The notes under the pieces were generated by a model. It was not told the DNA's origin and ran no database searches. It saw only the letters and a list, made by a program, of their open reading frames with translations. A DNA stretch of 34,248 nt from NCBI GenBank assembly GCA_964635545.1, contig CAZWOA010000031.1:1-34248 (forward strand), in the 5' to 3' direction. Below are positions 16,786 through 25,511 of this stretch, one piece after another. A program made the translations under genes and the position numbers. The number at the start of each line of letters is the position of its first letter. The first letter of the stretch is position 1. Source of the DNA: JAGPIS01 sp964635545 (lineage in GTDB: Bacteria > Bacteroidota > Bacteroidia > Bacteroidales > Marinilabiliaceae).

Positions 16786-16816
16786 CAAAATTATGAAAAC
16801 TAAAACTATATGTCAA
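16786..16816 (-). promoter_or_regulatory. Promoter of the NUMOD4/HNH gene
   Basis: On the minus strand: TTG (16816-16814), 20 bases, TAATTTTG (16793-16786), a full -7 match. The leader would be about 50 bases. Confidence 0.6.
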
Positions 16817-16878
16817 GCTAATTTATATATCAGCATACAATCTTTTGACGAACAGAAATAAAGTGGGATGAAATAATA

Positions 16879-16914
16879 AATGCCGACCCCTAATAAAAAT
16901 CAGAGGTCGGCATT
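16879..16914 (-). terminator. Terminator of the ROK kinase gene
   Basis: A perfect 10-bp stem (16879-16888 with 16905-16914) has a 16-base loop. It lies 19 bases after the kinase stop and is followed on the minus strand by TTATTATTT. Confidence 0.7.
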
Positions 16915-16933
16915 CGAAAAGAACATTGAGTAC

Positions 16934-17785
16934 TTATTTTTTCGAGTCGTAATATAGGGCTGCAGCGCCTAAAAGAGCGGGATGCTCAAGATCAGAGACA
17001 TCTATAACAAGGTTATCTCTAACTTGAGGAAGCAGAAAAGCCTCTAACGACTGATAGATTCCTTCGCGGAAAAGAGGTAGCGATTTGCTTATTGATCCAC
17101 CCAAAATAATAGCTTCTGGAGCAAGCACATATAGAATATTGGTAAACAGATTACCTATATGGTTACCAAACTTAGTGAAGGCTGCCAACGCTTCAGGATC
17201 ATTCTTCATAGCCGACTCGTAAAGCTCTTTGCCGGTAGTATCGTATATACGCGAGAAGAAATTACTGCCGCAGTAGCTCTCAAAGTTGCTATTAAAATAA
17301 GGCACACAACCAAATTCGCCGGCACCACAGGCCACCCCTGCATGAAGTTTATCATTAATAATAATACCTCCCCCAAGACCAGTACCTAGGGTGATTCCAA
17401 CCATATGCTTAAACGCTTGTCCTTTACCGAAATATTTTTCACCTAAGGCAAAGCAGTTAGCATCATTATTAATAAATGAAGGCACATTAAATTTATGCTC
17501 TATTTTTTCTTTAAGATTAAGTCCATTCCACGCAGGAATATTATTAATCTTCAATATAATACCCTTTTCTGTATCTAGGAAACCGGGTGATCCTACCCCG
17601 ATTGAAACTACTTCGGGGTGCCAAACAGCATTTATTGCCTCGTAAAGACTTTCAAGTATCTCTTCGCTGGCTCTCGCAGCGCCTGTTGGAGTGGCGTGAT
17701 ACTTCAATATCTTTTGGTTTTGAATAAGACCTGTACAGATGCTTGTTCCACCAATATCAACACCAATAATAAATTCGTTGCTCAT
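16934..17785 (-). CDS. ROK-family sugar kinase
   Basis: This 283-residue protein is a probable cytoplasmic ATP-dependent hexose or amino-sugar kinase of the ROK family. It shows the phosphate-binding DIGGT (10-14), the catalytic Asp in FINNDANCFALGE (Asp108), the adenosine-site GTGLGGG (134-140), and AGEFG (155-159). The zinc-binding CxCGxxGC of classical ROK proteins is not kept: at that place there is ESYCGSNFF, and the usual His after GE(F/L)G is Cys160. There is no N-terminal helix-turn-helix, so it is an enzyme and not a regulator. It lies 105 bases downstream of a ROK regulator gene and closes the SusCD locus, suggesting it phosphorylates the sugar imported there. The substrate is unknown. 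Confidence 0.88.
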   Translation of the reverse strand: MSNEFIIGVDIGGTSICTGLIQNQKILKYHATPTGAARASEEILESLYEAINAVWHPEVVSIGVGSPGFLDTEKGIILKINNIPAWNGLNLKEKIEHKFNVPSFINNDANCFALGEKYFGKGQAFKHMVGITLGTGLGGGIIINDKLHAGVACGAGEFGCVPYFNSNFESYCGSNFFSRIYDTTGKELYESAMKNDPEALAAFTKFGNHIGNLFTNILYVLAPEAIILGGSISKSLPLFREGIYQSLEAFLLPQVRDNLVIDVSDLEHPALLGAAALYYDSKK

Positions 17786-17847
17786 TATTATAACTATTTT
17801 TACTACATAATATTCTACACCCCAATATCACCCCTATTATAATAATC

Positions 17848-17877
17848 AAAAAAAACATCGGGGAATTAACCAACCCC
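17848..17877 (-). terminator. Weak terminator after ROK regulator 1
   Basis: On the minus strand GGGG (17877-17874) and CCCC (17863-17860) can pair around a 10-base loop, followed four bases later by eight T's. The stem is short, so read-through into the kinase gene is likely. Confidence 0.4.
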
Positions 17878-17890
17878 TTATATCTCGAAA

Positions 17891-19120
17891 TCAAATATTT
17901 GCCGACGATAAAGCATTCTCCAGCAGAACAGCGGCAGCACCTTTTACAGTGGCATTACTATCGAGAGGAGAAAGACATACATTAATATTCTCTCTCAATT
18001 GCGGCAGGCAGTACTGAAACAGAGCCTGCTTGAGAGGTGTAATGATATACTCATTTGCTTCGGAAATAGAACCTCCAAGGATAATTACACCCGGATTAAG
18101 TATCTGTATCAAATAACTAACCCCTTTACCCAATGCAGCCCCAATGCGTGTAAGTTGCTCAATAGCAAGTGCATCACCAACTTTAGCCGCTTCAATAATG
18201 CGCATAGGTGTAATTGATAAAGGATTATCTAAAAACTGTTGTTTAAGAAGGCTGCCCACTCCCGCAGAAAGTGCTTCTATGGTTTGCTGAACCAATGCCT
18301 GCCCTGAAGCCATGGTTTCTAAACAACCAATTTTACCACAATTACATAGAACGCCATTGGGATCAATGGGGATGTGCGAAAATTCGCCTGCAAAACCATT
18401 CTGACCGGTATAAAGCCTGCCATCAAGGATAAGACCCAGGCCCAGCCCCCACTCAATAAGAATAAGCATTGCATTGGGTACCTGATAGGCAGCACCAAAC
18501 TTCATCTCGGCAAGAGTTCTGGCTCTGGCATCATTATCGAGCACAACAGGGCAGTTGAACTTACGCGAAAAATGCTCGGCAAGCGGCATACCACCAAAGT
18601 TCATATATGAATGGTTAATTCCTTCCTGCGAATCAATGAGACCCGGCATTGATATACCCACTCCCACAATTTTTGAAAACTCGCACCCGGCTTCATTAAC
18701 CATCTGGTTAACAAGATTTACTATGGAGTCGATATCGGCAAGAGAGTTGGGCAACACATCAACAGTCATCTCTTTAGTGGCTACTGCTTCCAGTTCATTA
18801 TTAAACAGACCGGCTTTAACAGCTTTTCGACCAATCTCTACACCAACCGAGTAAACAGCATTTTTTACAAGACCATAAATAGTGGGACGGCGGCCACCTA
18901 CCGACTCGCCCTTACCACGATTCTCGATGAACCCCTCTTCCACAAGTTCATTAAGATAGAGTAATGTGGTAGGAGTACTCAACTGAATAAGTTGCATCAA
19001 TTCGGCACTGGTCAATGAGCCATGCCTATATATATACTTAATAATCTGACGCTTACTCAAAAATTTCTTACGTTCCTGTCCTGCAACAGAATTGAGCACT
19101 TCTGTATCCCAATATCTCAT
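17891..19120 (-). CDS. ROK-family transcriptional regulator 1 (NagC/Mlc-like)
   Basis: This 409-residue protein has an N-terminal winged helix-turn-helix (about 20-80: SLTSAELMQLIQLSTPTTLL, then ENRGKGESVGGRRP) and a C-terminal ROK sugar-binding domain. The zinc site is complete: GEFSHIP (His249) and LCNCGKIGCLE (Cys259, Cys261, Cys266). Such proteins usually repress sugar-use genes until a sugar or sugar phosphate binds. It is clearly paralogous to the regulator at 24045-25271; both begin M-YWDT--LNS--GQE-KKFL. It follows susD after a strong double hairpin, so it probably has its own promoter. An AAATATTTG at 19158-19166 recurs upstream of the paralogue and may be part of a shared operator. 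Confidence 0.93.
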   Translation of the reverse strand: MRYWDTEVLNSVAGQERKKFLSKRQIIKYIYRHGSLTSAELMQLIQLSTPTTLLYLNELVEEGFIENRGKGESVGGRRPTIYGLVKNAVYSVGVEIGRKAVKAGLFNNELEAVATKEMTVDVLPNSLADIDSIVNLVNQMVNEAGCEFSKIVGVGISMPGLIDSQEGINHSYMNFGGMPLAEHFSRKFNCPVVLDNDARARTLAEMKFGAAYQVPNAMLILIEWGLGLGLILDGRLYTGQNGFAGEFSHIPIDPNGVLCNCGKIGCLETMASGQALVQQTIEALSAGVGSLLKQQFLDNPLSITPMRIIEAAKVGDALAIEQLTRIGAALGKGVSYLIQILNPGVIILGGSISEANEYIITPLKQALFQYCLPQLRENINVCLSPLDSNATVKGAAAVLLENALSSANI

Positions 19121-19230
19121 TCGGTAAATCTGTTTTAATATTTATGCAATATTACTAAAATATTTGAATTATAGCTTATTTAAAACTTAAAATATTTATG
19201 AATTTACCATACTTTACTAAAAACGGAGAA

Positions 19231-19260
19231 ACCACTTACAGTAATTAGACAGTAAGTGGT
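19231..19260 (-). promoter_or_regulatory. Second hairpin after susD
   Basis: A perfect 9-bp stem ACCACTTAC/GTAAGTGGT (19231-19239 with 19252-19260) has a 12-base loop. It lies just beyond the susD terminator on the minus strand and has no T-run of its own. It may back up termination or form part of the control region of the next gene. Confidence 0.65.
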
Positions 19261-19262
19261 AT

Positions 19263-19294
19263 AAAAAACATCAGGCAACCGAGGCTGCCTGATG
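19263..19294 (-). terminator. Terminator of the susCD transcript
   Basis: A perfect 9-bp stem CATCAGGCA/TGCCTGATG (19269-19277 with 19286-19294) has an 8-base loop and six T's on the minus strand. It lies 33 bases after the susD stop. A's on the other flank would also let it work on the plus strand. Confidence 0.88.
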
Positions 19295-19327
19295 AAAAAA
19301 AACAATTAACTTTTATAAAAAGGGGAA

Positions 19328-20923
19328 TTAGTTGAAAGATTTATTCGCAACATCCCACCATAGGCGAGCGTTTGGTGAATCTTTACCTCCTTCAAGAAGT
19401 TGTACTCCTTTTGCATATCCCTCTGGGTTACGAGCTTTATCGTCAACCGAGAAGCGAACACGCTTAATAAATTCGCCCTGAGGGATTTCACCACCACTCT
19501 TGTTATTCACAACAGGGAATATTTTTGGGAAACCAGAGCGGCGTACTTCGGCCCATCCCTCTGTACCATCAGGATAGCAAGCAATCCAACGCTGAGTAAT
19601 AATTTTCTCAAGTTTAACAGCGTTAGAGGCGCTCTCATCCCATTTAGGAGTTACAGAAGTAAGAGCAGCTGCATTATTAGCAGAGTTATTAGGATCTACA
19701 TATGCTATAGGAGTTTTGTCGCTTAGGTAAGTTGTCTCATCATAAGCAGCACCCCACTGATCCATAGATGCTTTAATACCATTCTTATATGCCTCTTCAG
19801 CAGTGGTTTTCATATTCCAACCGCGCAATGCACCTTCGGCACGTAGCAACCAAGCCTCGGCAGCACCCAAAAGAACAGGCGATGTAGTTTTGGTAATTGC
19901 TGTAGAAGAGTATCCTACATAATCATCTTTATCTTTGATATCACATCCTAAACGGATACCGATATACTGACCTTTTATATCAGCATCAGTAGCAGGAAGA
20001 GCCATTTTTGATAGTCGTGGGTCATCATAACCTACAAGATAAGTTGCTATAGAAGCACCAAGGCGAATATCACCCCAAGAAGCTGCAATCTCACCAAGTG
20101 GATTGGTATAAGTACCAATTTTCATGGCAGCTTTCTCATCACCTTCAAATACTCCATACTCGTGAGCAACAGCGGCTTCGGCATTAGTTTTTGCAAGGGC
20201 TGCATCAACATAAGCAACACGAATAGCAAGACGAAGACGAAGTGAGTTGGCATATTTAATCCACTGTTTGAAATCGCCACCGAACATTAAGTCGAACTGC
20301 TCTAATGGTTTTCCTTCAGGGTTAGCCTGATGAAACTCAGTAAGATCTTTGATAGCCTCGTCAAGATTATTGAAGAAAGCCTTATAAACATTTTCTTGAG
20401 CCTCATAAGTACCGTCAGAACCTTCTTTACCATAGTTTTCGTAAATCACCGGACCATAGTAATCAGATACCTTGTGCATCATGGCAACACGCATAATTGT
20501 ATTGGCTGCAAGCATCTCTTTTTGCTCTGATGATTGTCTCTCAATCTTTAGAGATGGTGGCATAAAGAATGAGTATGCATCATTCCACATTGAGCTGTTC
20601 CATCCATCATTAAGCACATACACATTATTGTGAACGTTACCAGCAAACGGGGTGGGAGGAGTAAGATATCCACTCCAAAGGTCGGCATTCAGATTCTGAA
20701 GAATCTGGAATTTCCAGTTGGTACCCTGTGAAGGTAAGTTGGCATATAAACATTGCTGCATCTGCATGATACGAGCTCCGGCGCTAAATCCATCAGCAGC
20801 CAATTGTGAATCGACAATCTTACGATCATCCTGGTTGATATTTTCGAAATCGGAGGTACAGGAGCTAAACAGCATACCGGCAGTTAACACCGCTCCCAAA
20901 CCTGTTTTGATTATATTTCTCAT
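19328..20923 (-). CDS. SusD/RagB-family nutrient-binding lipoprotein
   Basis: This surface-exposed lipoprotein acts as the lid over a SusC barrel and captures the nutrient. The 531-residue protein has a lipoprotein signal ending LFSSC (Cys22), followed by the TSDFENINQDDR segment. The repeated helical TPR-like motifs fit the SusD-like type 2 group (for example WNDAYSFFMPPSLKIERQSS, KWIKYANSLRLRLAIRVAYV, then AEAWLLRAEGALRGWN). The C-terminus has WIACYPDGTEGWAEVRRSGFP, a hallmark of that group. It lies 20 bases after susC, so the two are one transcript. Ligand specificity cannot be read from the sequence. Confidence 0.93.
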   Translation of the reverse strand: MRNIIKTGLGAVLTAGMLFSSCTSDFENINQDDRKIVDSQLAADGFSAGARIMQMQQCLYANLPSQGTNWKFQILQNLNADLWSGYLTPPTPFAGNVHNNVYVLNDGWNSSMWNDAYSFFMPPSLKIERQSSEQKEMLAANTIMRVAMMHKVSDYYGPVIYENYGKEGSDGTYEAQENVYKAFFNNLDEAIKDLTEFHQANPEGKPLEQFDLMFGGDFKQWIKYANSLRLRLAIRVAYVDAALAKTNAEAAVAHEYGVFEGDEKAAMKIGTYTNPLGEIAASWGDIRLGASIATYLVGYDDPRLSKMALPATDADIKGQYIGIRLGCDIKDKDDYVGYSSTAITKTTSPVLLGAAEAWLLRAEGALRGWNMKTTAEEAYKNGIKASMDQWGAAYDETTYLSDKTPIAYVDPNNSANNAAALTSVTPKWDESASNAVKLEKIITQRWIACYPDGTEGWAEVRRSGFPKIFPVVNNKSGGEIPQGEFIKRVRFSVDDKARNPEGYAKGVQLLEGGKDSPNARLWWDVANKSFN

Positions 20924-20943
20924 GATTAGTCAAATAAGTTAAG

Positions 20944-23900
20944 TTAGAACGATAGTTTAACATTGAATCCTAAGCTTCTGGTAGATGGCATTCCATAAAT
21001 GTCGATACCTTGCAGGTTATTACCTGTTGACAGTGAATTGTCTGGATCGAATGGAGCATCATTCTTGAAGAAGAACAAGTTACGTCCTACGAATGATACA
21101 TTGGCACCACTAAGGAAACCTGTTTTTTGAACAAGAGACTTAGGCAATGAGTAAGCTACAACTAGCTCGCGAAGACGAATATTGGTAGCTGAATATACAT
21201 AATGCTCAGAGATACCGTCACGTCCACCAACTGCTGAGTAGAATCCTTCTACATTTTTGATTTGGCGGCCGTCAAAGTTCACATAACCTGCATTACGGGC
21301 TGTTCCACTATTTTTTGAGGTACCATATTTATCAAGTTCAGCCTCTGTAAGTGACATAACATCACCACCAAAGCTACCATCAATAAGTACGCTCAATGAC
21401 CAATTTTTATATTGGAAGCTGTTATTCAAGCTTAGTTTGAAGTCAGGTGTTGCATTAGCAACTTTCTTCCAATCACCGATAAGTGGTATTTGATTTTCAG
21501 GAGCTATTGGATGTACATTACCATCTTCATCTTCATAAGTAGTTTGATACATGATATTGCCATCACCATCTCTCATAAACTGCTTACCATAGATATCACC
21601 GAATGATCCACCTTCAACTAACTTCATGTAGTAGCTGTTGTTACCAATTTCACCAAAGATGAAGTCGCTTAGGTCAGGGTGCAACTCTACAACTTTATTT
21701 TTGTTGGTAGAGAAGTTAAAGTCGGTTTTCCAAGTAAAGTTATCGTTGGTGATAGGAGTTATACCTAGCATAGCCTCGAAACCTTGGTTCTCGATTTTAC
21801 CTGCGTTAACATAGTAATTAGCAAAACCTGAGAATGCTGGGGCAGGAATTGTAAAGAACTGGTTCTTTGTTTCAGTTTTATAGTATGTAAGCTCCATTGA
21901 CACACGGCTATTGAAAAAACGCCAGTCAGTACCAACTTCGTATGAGCTTGAAATTTCGGGTTTCAGGTTAGAAAAAGGCTCATTAGAGTTCTCTTGGAAT
22001 ACTCCACCGGCAGAAAATCTATGCTGACGATATGTGATACCGGCAGGAAGGTCGTTACCTACGTTAGAGTATGATCCGCGTACTTTACCAAAGCTGATAA
22101 AATCAGGCATAGTAACCATATCGCTAAGAACTGCAGTAAGACCTACTGAAGGATAGAAGAAACCTGAATTTTTGCTATCAGTATAAGCTAGTGATGATGA
22201 CCAGTCGTTACGAGCTGTTACATCTAGGAACAGGTAATCGTTGAAACCAAGCTGAGCAGTACCAAATACTGACTGAAGTTGCTTACGAATATCAGACTCA
22301 TCTACATAACCTACTCCCACCATGTTACCAATGCTGAATGCGTTAGGTAAGAAAAGGCCGCTAGGACGTGAGTCAAGAAGAAGATTATGATATTTGAATT
22401 CGTTGATACTAGAACCTACAGATGCAGAGATTGACCATACATCCCATCTCTTATTGGCAGATGCAATAACGTCACCATAAATCTGAGTCTCTTGGTTGTT
22501 AGAAGTTATATAACGTCCGTTATTACCAGCAAGACCAGGATCGGTAGAAGCATACATATTTTGCTCGTAATTATCGTTGGTATAGTCAACGTTACCGCGA
22601 GCCTGAAGGCTAAACCAGTCGTTCACATCCCATTTTGCAGTAAGAGCAGTAATTACACGGTTACGAGTCTCCCAGCTTGGTGAGCGGTAAAGTAACCACC
22701 ATGGGCTCTGCTCTTCTGTAGATGTGGCTTTGTGCCAGTTTTGAACATTAATTTGACGAACGGGGTCAAATTTCTCGAATGCACTCTTATAAGTAGCTGC
22801 ATCAAAATCACCAGGAGCTCTATAAAGACCTACAAGTGGGTTCATATACATACCACCTGGAGTAGGACGGTTACGAACTGTTTGACGGATAAGGTTTACG
22901 TTAGCATCAAGCTGTACTTTATCGTTGAAAAGCTTTGCTGTTTCGCGGAAGTTTACGTTGTGCTTATTAAGTCTGTTACGTTCAATAATACCATTAGCTG
23001 ATGTATTGGCATAAGAGAAGTAAGTCTGCATCTGCTCATTACCTTTGCTTACACTAACTGAGTTGATGGCAGTTACACCAGTTTGGAAGAAATCATCAAC
23101 ATAGCTACGGCTTCCTTTTTTAGCAAGTTTTGCACCCCAGCTCATGTCACCACTCTTACCGTAGTCACTCTGAAGTTCGGGAAGTTCGATAGCATTATCA
23201 AAGGTAATATTAGAGCTAACATCAATTTTTGTAGCACCTGCTTTACCTTTTTTGGTTGTTACAACGATAACACCGTTGGCAGCCTGCGAACCGTAAAGAG
23301 CAGCAGCAGAGGCACCTTTAAGGATGTTGATGCTTTCGATATCGTCGGGGTTAAGGTTAGATATACCATCACCAGAGTCACGACCACCTGCATCGTTATT
23401 ACCACCGTGAGTTGTAGCCGGCTGAACTGCAATAGAGTTAAGCATTGGCACACCATCAATTACATATAGAGGCTGGTTGTTGCCTGTAGCCGAGCGGTTA
23501 CCGCGGATAACGATTTTTGCCGATCCACCAACACCAGATGAACTCTTTGTAATTTGCACACCGGCACTTTTACCGGCCATAGAGTTAACAAGGTTAACAT
23601 CCTTGGCTTTGGTAAGTTCGTCACCTTTAAGTTGTTGGGTTGAATAGGTAAGAGCTTTTTGGTTTTTCTTGATACCAAGAGCTGTTACCACAAGCTCATC
23701 AAGACCGATACTCTCTGAAACAAGAGTTACATTAATAACTGTAGAGGTTCCTACAGGCTTCTCTTGCACTGCATATCCTACAAAGGAGAATACAAGCACG
23801 TCACTCGATTCGGCTTTAAGTGAATAATTACCGTCAAAATCGGTGATAGTACCGGTAGTGGTACCTTTCACTACAATGTTGACACCAGGAATAGGGAGGC

Positions 23901-23997
23901 CGTCTTCCTTGGCTGTTACTTTTCCTGTGATGGTTGACTGGGCAAATATAGCCAAGCCCATAAGCCATAGACAAGAAATTGCTAATAACTTTCTCAT
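20944..23997 (-). CDS. SusC/RagA-family TonB-dependent transporter
   Basis: This outer-membrane barrel imports oligosaccharide or peptide together with the SusD-like partner, powered by TonB. In 1017 residues there is a signal peptide (MRKLLAISCLWLMGLAIFAQ), then a carboxypeptidase-regulatory-like domain (STITGKVTAKEDGLPIPGVN to about 100), the SusC signature and TonB-box region SIGLDELVVTALG, and a plug domain (about 115-245: KSAGVQITKSSSGVGGSAKI, QPLYVIDGVPM, ILKGASAAALYGSQAANGVI). The rest is a 22-strand barrel ending GFNVKLSF with the terminal Phe. There is no N-terminal STN domain, so signalling to an anti-sigma factor is not expected. The gene starts 47 bases after ROK regulator 2, so the two may share a transcript. 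Confidence 0.96.
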   Translation of the reverse strand: MRKLLAISCLWLMGLAIFAQSTITGKVTAKEDGLPIPGVNIVVKGTTTGTITDFDGNYSLKAESSDVLVFSFVGYAVQEKPVGTSTVINVTLVSESIGLDELVVTALGIKKNQKALTYSTQQLKGDELTKAKDVNLVNSMAGKSAGVQITKSSSGVGGSAKIVIRGNRSATGNNQPLYVIDGVPMLNSIAVQPATTHGGNNDAGGRDSGDGISNLNPDDIESINILKGASAAALYGSQAANGVIVVTTKKGKAGATKIDVSSNITFDNAIELPELQSDYGKSGDMSWGAKLAKKGSRSYVDDFFQTGVTAINSVSVSKGNEQMQTYFSYANTSANGIIERNRLNKHNVNFRETAKLFNDKVQLDANVNLIRQTVRNRPTPGGMYMNPLVGLYRAPGDFDAATYKSAFEKFDPVRQINVQNWHKATSTEEQSPWWLLYRSPSWETRNRVITALTAKWDVNDWFSLQARGNVDYTNDNYEQNMYASTDPGLAGNNGRYITSNNQETQIYGDVIASANKRWDVWSISASVGSSINEFKYHNLLLDSRPSGLFLPNAFSIGNMVGVGYVDESDIRKQLQSVFGTAQLGFNDYLFLDVTARNDWSSSLAYTDSKNSGFFYPSVGLTAVLSDMVTMPDFISFGKVRGSYSNVGNDLPAGITYRQHRFSAGGVFQENSNEPFSNLKPEISSSYEVGTDWRFFNSRVSMELTYYKTETKNQFFTIPAPAFSGFANYYVNAGKIENQGFEAMLGITPITNDNFTWKTDFNFSTNKNKVVELHPDLSDFIFGEIGNNSYYMKLVEGGSFGDIYGKQFMRDGDGNIMYQTTYEDEDGNVHPIAPENQIPLIGDWKKVANATPDFKLSLNNSFQYKNWSLSVLIDGSFGGDVMSLTEAELDKYGTSKNSGTARNAGYVNFDGRQIKNVEGFYSAVGGRDGISEHYVYSATNIRLRELVVAYSLPKSLVQKTGFLSGANVSFVGRNLFFFKNDAPFDPDNSLSTGNNLQGIDIYGMPSTRSLGFNVKLSF

Positions 23998-24044
23998 GTT
24001 AACACTAATTTGGGATTAATAAAAATTTACATTAAATCTAATTC

Positions 24045-25271
24045 TCATGTTTTGGTAGTTAGTAAATTTTCTACTGCTACGGCCACCGCTCCCATCACAC
24101 CTGCATCATCACCCAGGGTAGATATTCCAAGCTGGGTATCTTCTCGCAACAGAGGGAGACAGTTGGTGTAAAGTGACTGACGAATAGCAGTTAGAAGATA
24201 TTCGGATGCATGAGTCATTGCACCGCTAAGTACTATAAGCTCGGGGTTCAGTATCTGGATAAGATACGCAAGGCCTTTACCCAGGTTCTCTCCCACACGC
24301 TGCACCTGGCGAATGGCAAGCTGATCGCCACGCAGAGCCGCATTAATAATGAGAGGAGCGGTGAGTAAAGAGGGGTTGCTGCTAAACTGAGCATAGAGTA
24401 GTGACTGGCGGTTGCTCTCGAGCTGCTCTACCGTAAAACGCACAAGCGCTTTTGCGGAGGCAACTGTTTCTAAACATCCAATTTTCCCACACTGACAAAG
24501 GACACCGTTAGATTCGATGGGAATGTGTGAAAGTTCACCAGAAAATCCTGAGTTTCCTCTATACAGCTTACCATTAAAAACCATGCCCAACCCAAGACCC
24601 CAATCGATCTGAATATATAGCATGTTTTCAATATTCTTTCCTGATCCAAAACGTACCTCGGCCAGAGTCCGTGTTTTGGCATCATTTTCAATAAATACAG
24701 GCCGCTTAAATCTTTTTTGAAATAGTTGAGTAATAGGTTGGTTATCGAAACAGAGGTAGGTGTGTGAATACCCTGTCTCGCTGTTAATCAATCCTGGCAA
24801 AGAGATACCGACACCGAAAATTTTGGCCGGATCGATATTGGCCTCTTTGCAGAGCACCATACAACGGTCATAAATATCGTCGATAAGTGACAGTTCGTTA
24901 CGAATACCATCAGTTACCTCTACATGCGAGGCAACTTTAGTGAGTTCAATATTGTATAGGGAGATGGTTAATTGCTTACGTGCAATATCAACACCAAAAA
25001 TATAGATCGAATCACGGTTTAAACCGTACATTGATGGACGACGGCCACCCAATGAGTCACCCTTACCACGATCTTCAACATATCCTTCGGTGATAAGCTC
25101 ATTAAGATAGAGCATAGTGGTGGGATTGCTTAACTGAAGCAGCCCCGACAAATCGGAACCAGATAGTGACCCCTGATGATACAGATGATTGATGACCATC
25201 TTCTTGCCTAGGAATTTTTTCTTCTCCTGACCAGATAAACTATTCAATATGTCAGTATCCCAGTAAATCAT
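24045..25271 (-). CDS. ROK-family transcriptional regulator 2 (NagC/Mlc-like)
   Basis: This 408-residue paralogue of the regulator at 17891-19120 has the same layout: winged helix-turn-helix (SLSGSDLSGLLQLSNPTTML, then EDRGKGDSLGGRRP) and ROK domain with an intact zinc site (GELSHIP and LCQCGKIGCLE). It is the first gene of the SusCD locus, 47 bases ahead of susC, which points to local control of uptake. The DNA-recognition helices of the two regulators are close (QLSTPTTLLYLNEL against QLSNPTTMLYLNEL), so they may read the same operator. Upstream lies an AT-rich 240-base divergent region shared with pabB, with three direct repeats of (A)GATTTG/GAATTTG type (about 25279-25314). Confidence 0.93.
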   Translation of the reverse strand: MIYWDTDILNSLSGQEKKKFLGKKMVINHLYHQGSLSGSDLSGLLQLSNPTTMLYLNELITEGYVEDRGKGDSLGGRRPSMYGLNRDSIYIFGVDIARKQLTISLYNIELTKVASHVEVTDGIRNELSLIDDIYDRCMVLCKEANIDPAKIFGVGISLPGLINSETGYSHTYLCFDNQPITQLFQKRFKRPVFIENDAKTRTLAEVRFGSGKNIENMLYIQIDWGLGLGMVFNGKLYRGNSGFSGELSHIPIESNGVLCQCGKIGCLETVASAKALVRFTVEQLESNRQSLLYAQFSSNPSLLTAPLIINAALRGDQLAIRQVQRVGENLGKGLAYLIQILNPELIVLSGAMTHASEYLLTAIRQSLYTNCLPLLREDTQLGISTLGDDAGVMGAVAVAVENLLTTKT

Positions 25272-25277
25272 ATCTTA

Positions 25278-25330
25278 GATTTTTTTAGATTTGTTTTAGA
25301 TTTGTTTGAATTTGATAATGCAAATATTTG
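25278..25330 (-). promoter_or_regulatory. Candidate operator region of ROK regulator 2
   Basis: Direct repeats AGATTTG, AGATTTG and GAATTTG are followed by the palindrome CAAATATTTG (25321-25330). The core AAATATTTG recurs at 19158-19166 ahead of ROK regulator 1. The AT-rich setting weakens the case, and no clear TTG/TAnnTTTG promoter was found on this strand. Confidence 0.3.
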
Positions 25331-25498
25331 TATTTATTTCTAAACTTCCAAATACTTTTTAAAAAAAATGTAAATGTTTTTACACATATGGTAAAATAAT
25401 TCATTTCTCATAAATAGTTGCAAACAATATACAATACTCTATATCAATATATAACAACACATTTTTGATTAAAAAATCTTTAATTCAACCCTTTTTAG

Positions 25499-25506
25499 TA
25501 AATTTG
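25499..25506 (+). promoter_or_regulatory. -7 element upstream of pabB
   Basis: TAAATTTG is a full match to the -7 box but lacks a recognisable -33 TTG at 18-20 bases. Its distance to the ATG at 25512 would leave almost no leader. That favours translation from the second Met (25566). Confidence 0.4.
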
Positions 25507-25511
25507 CATTC

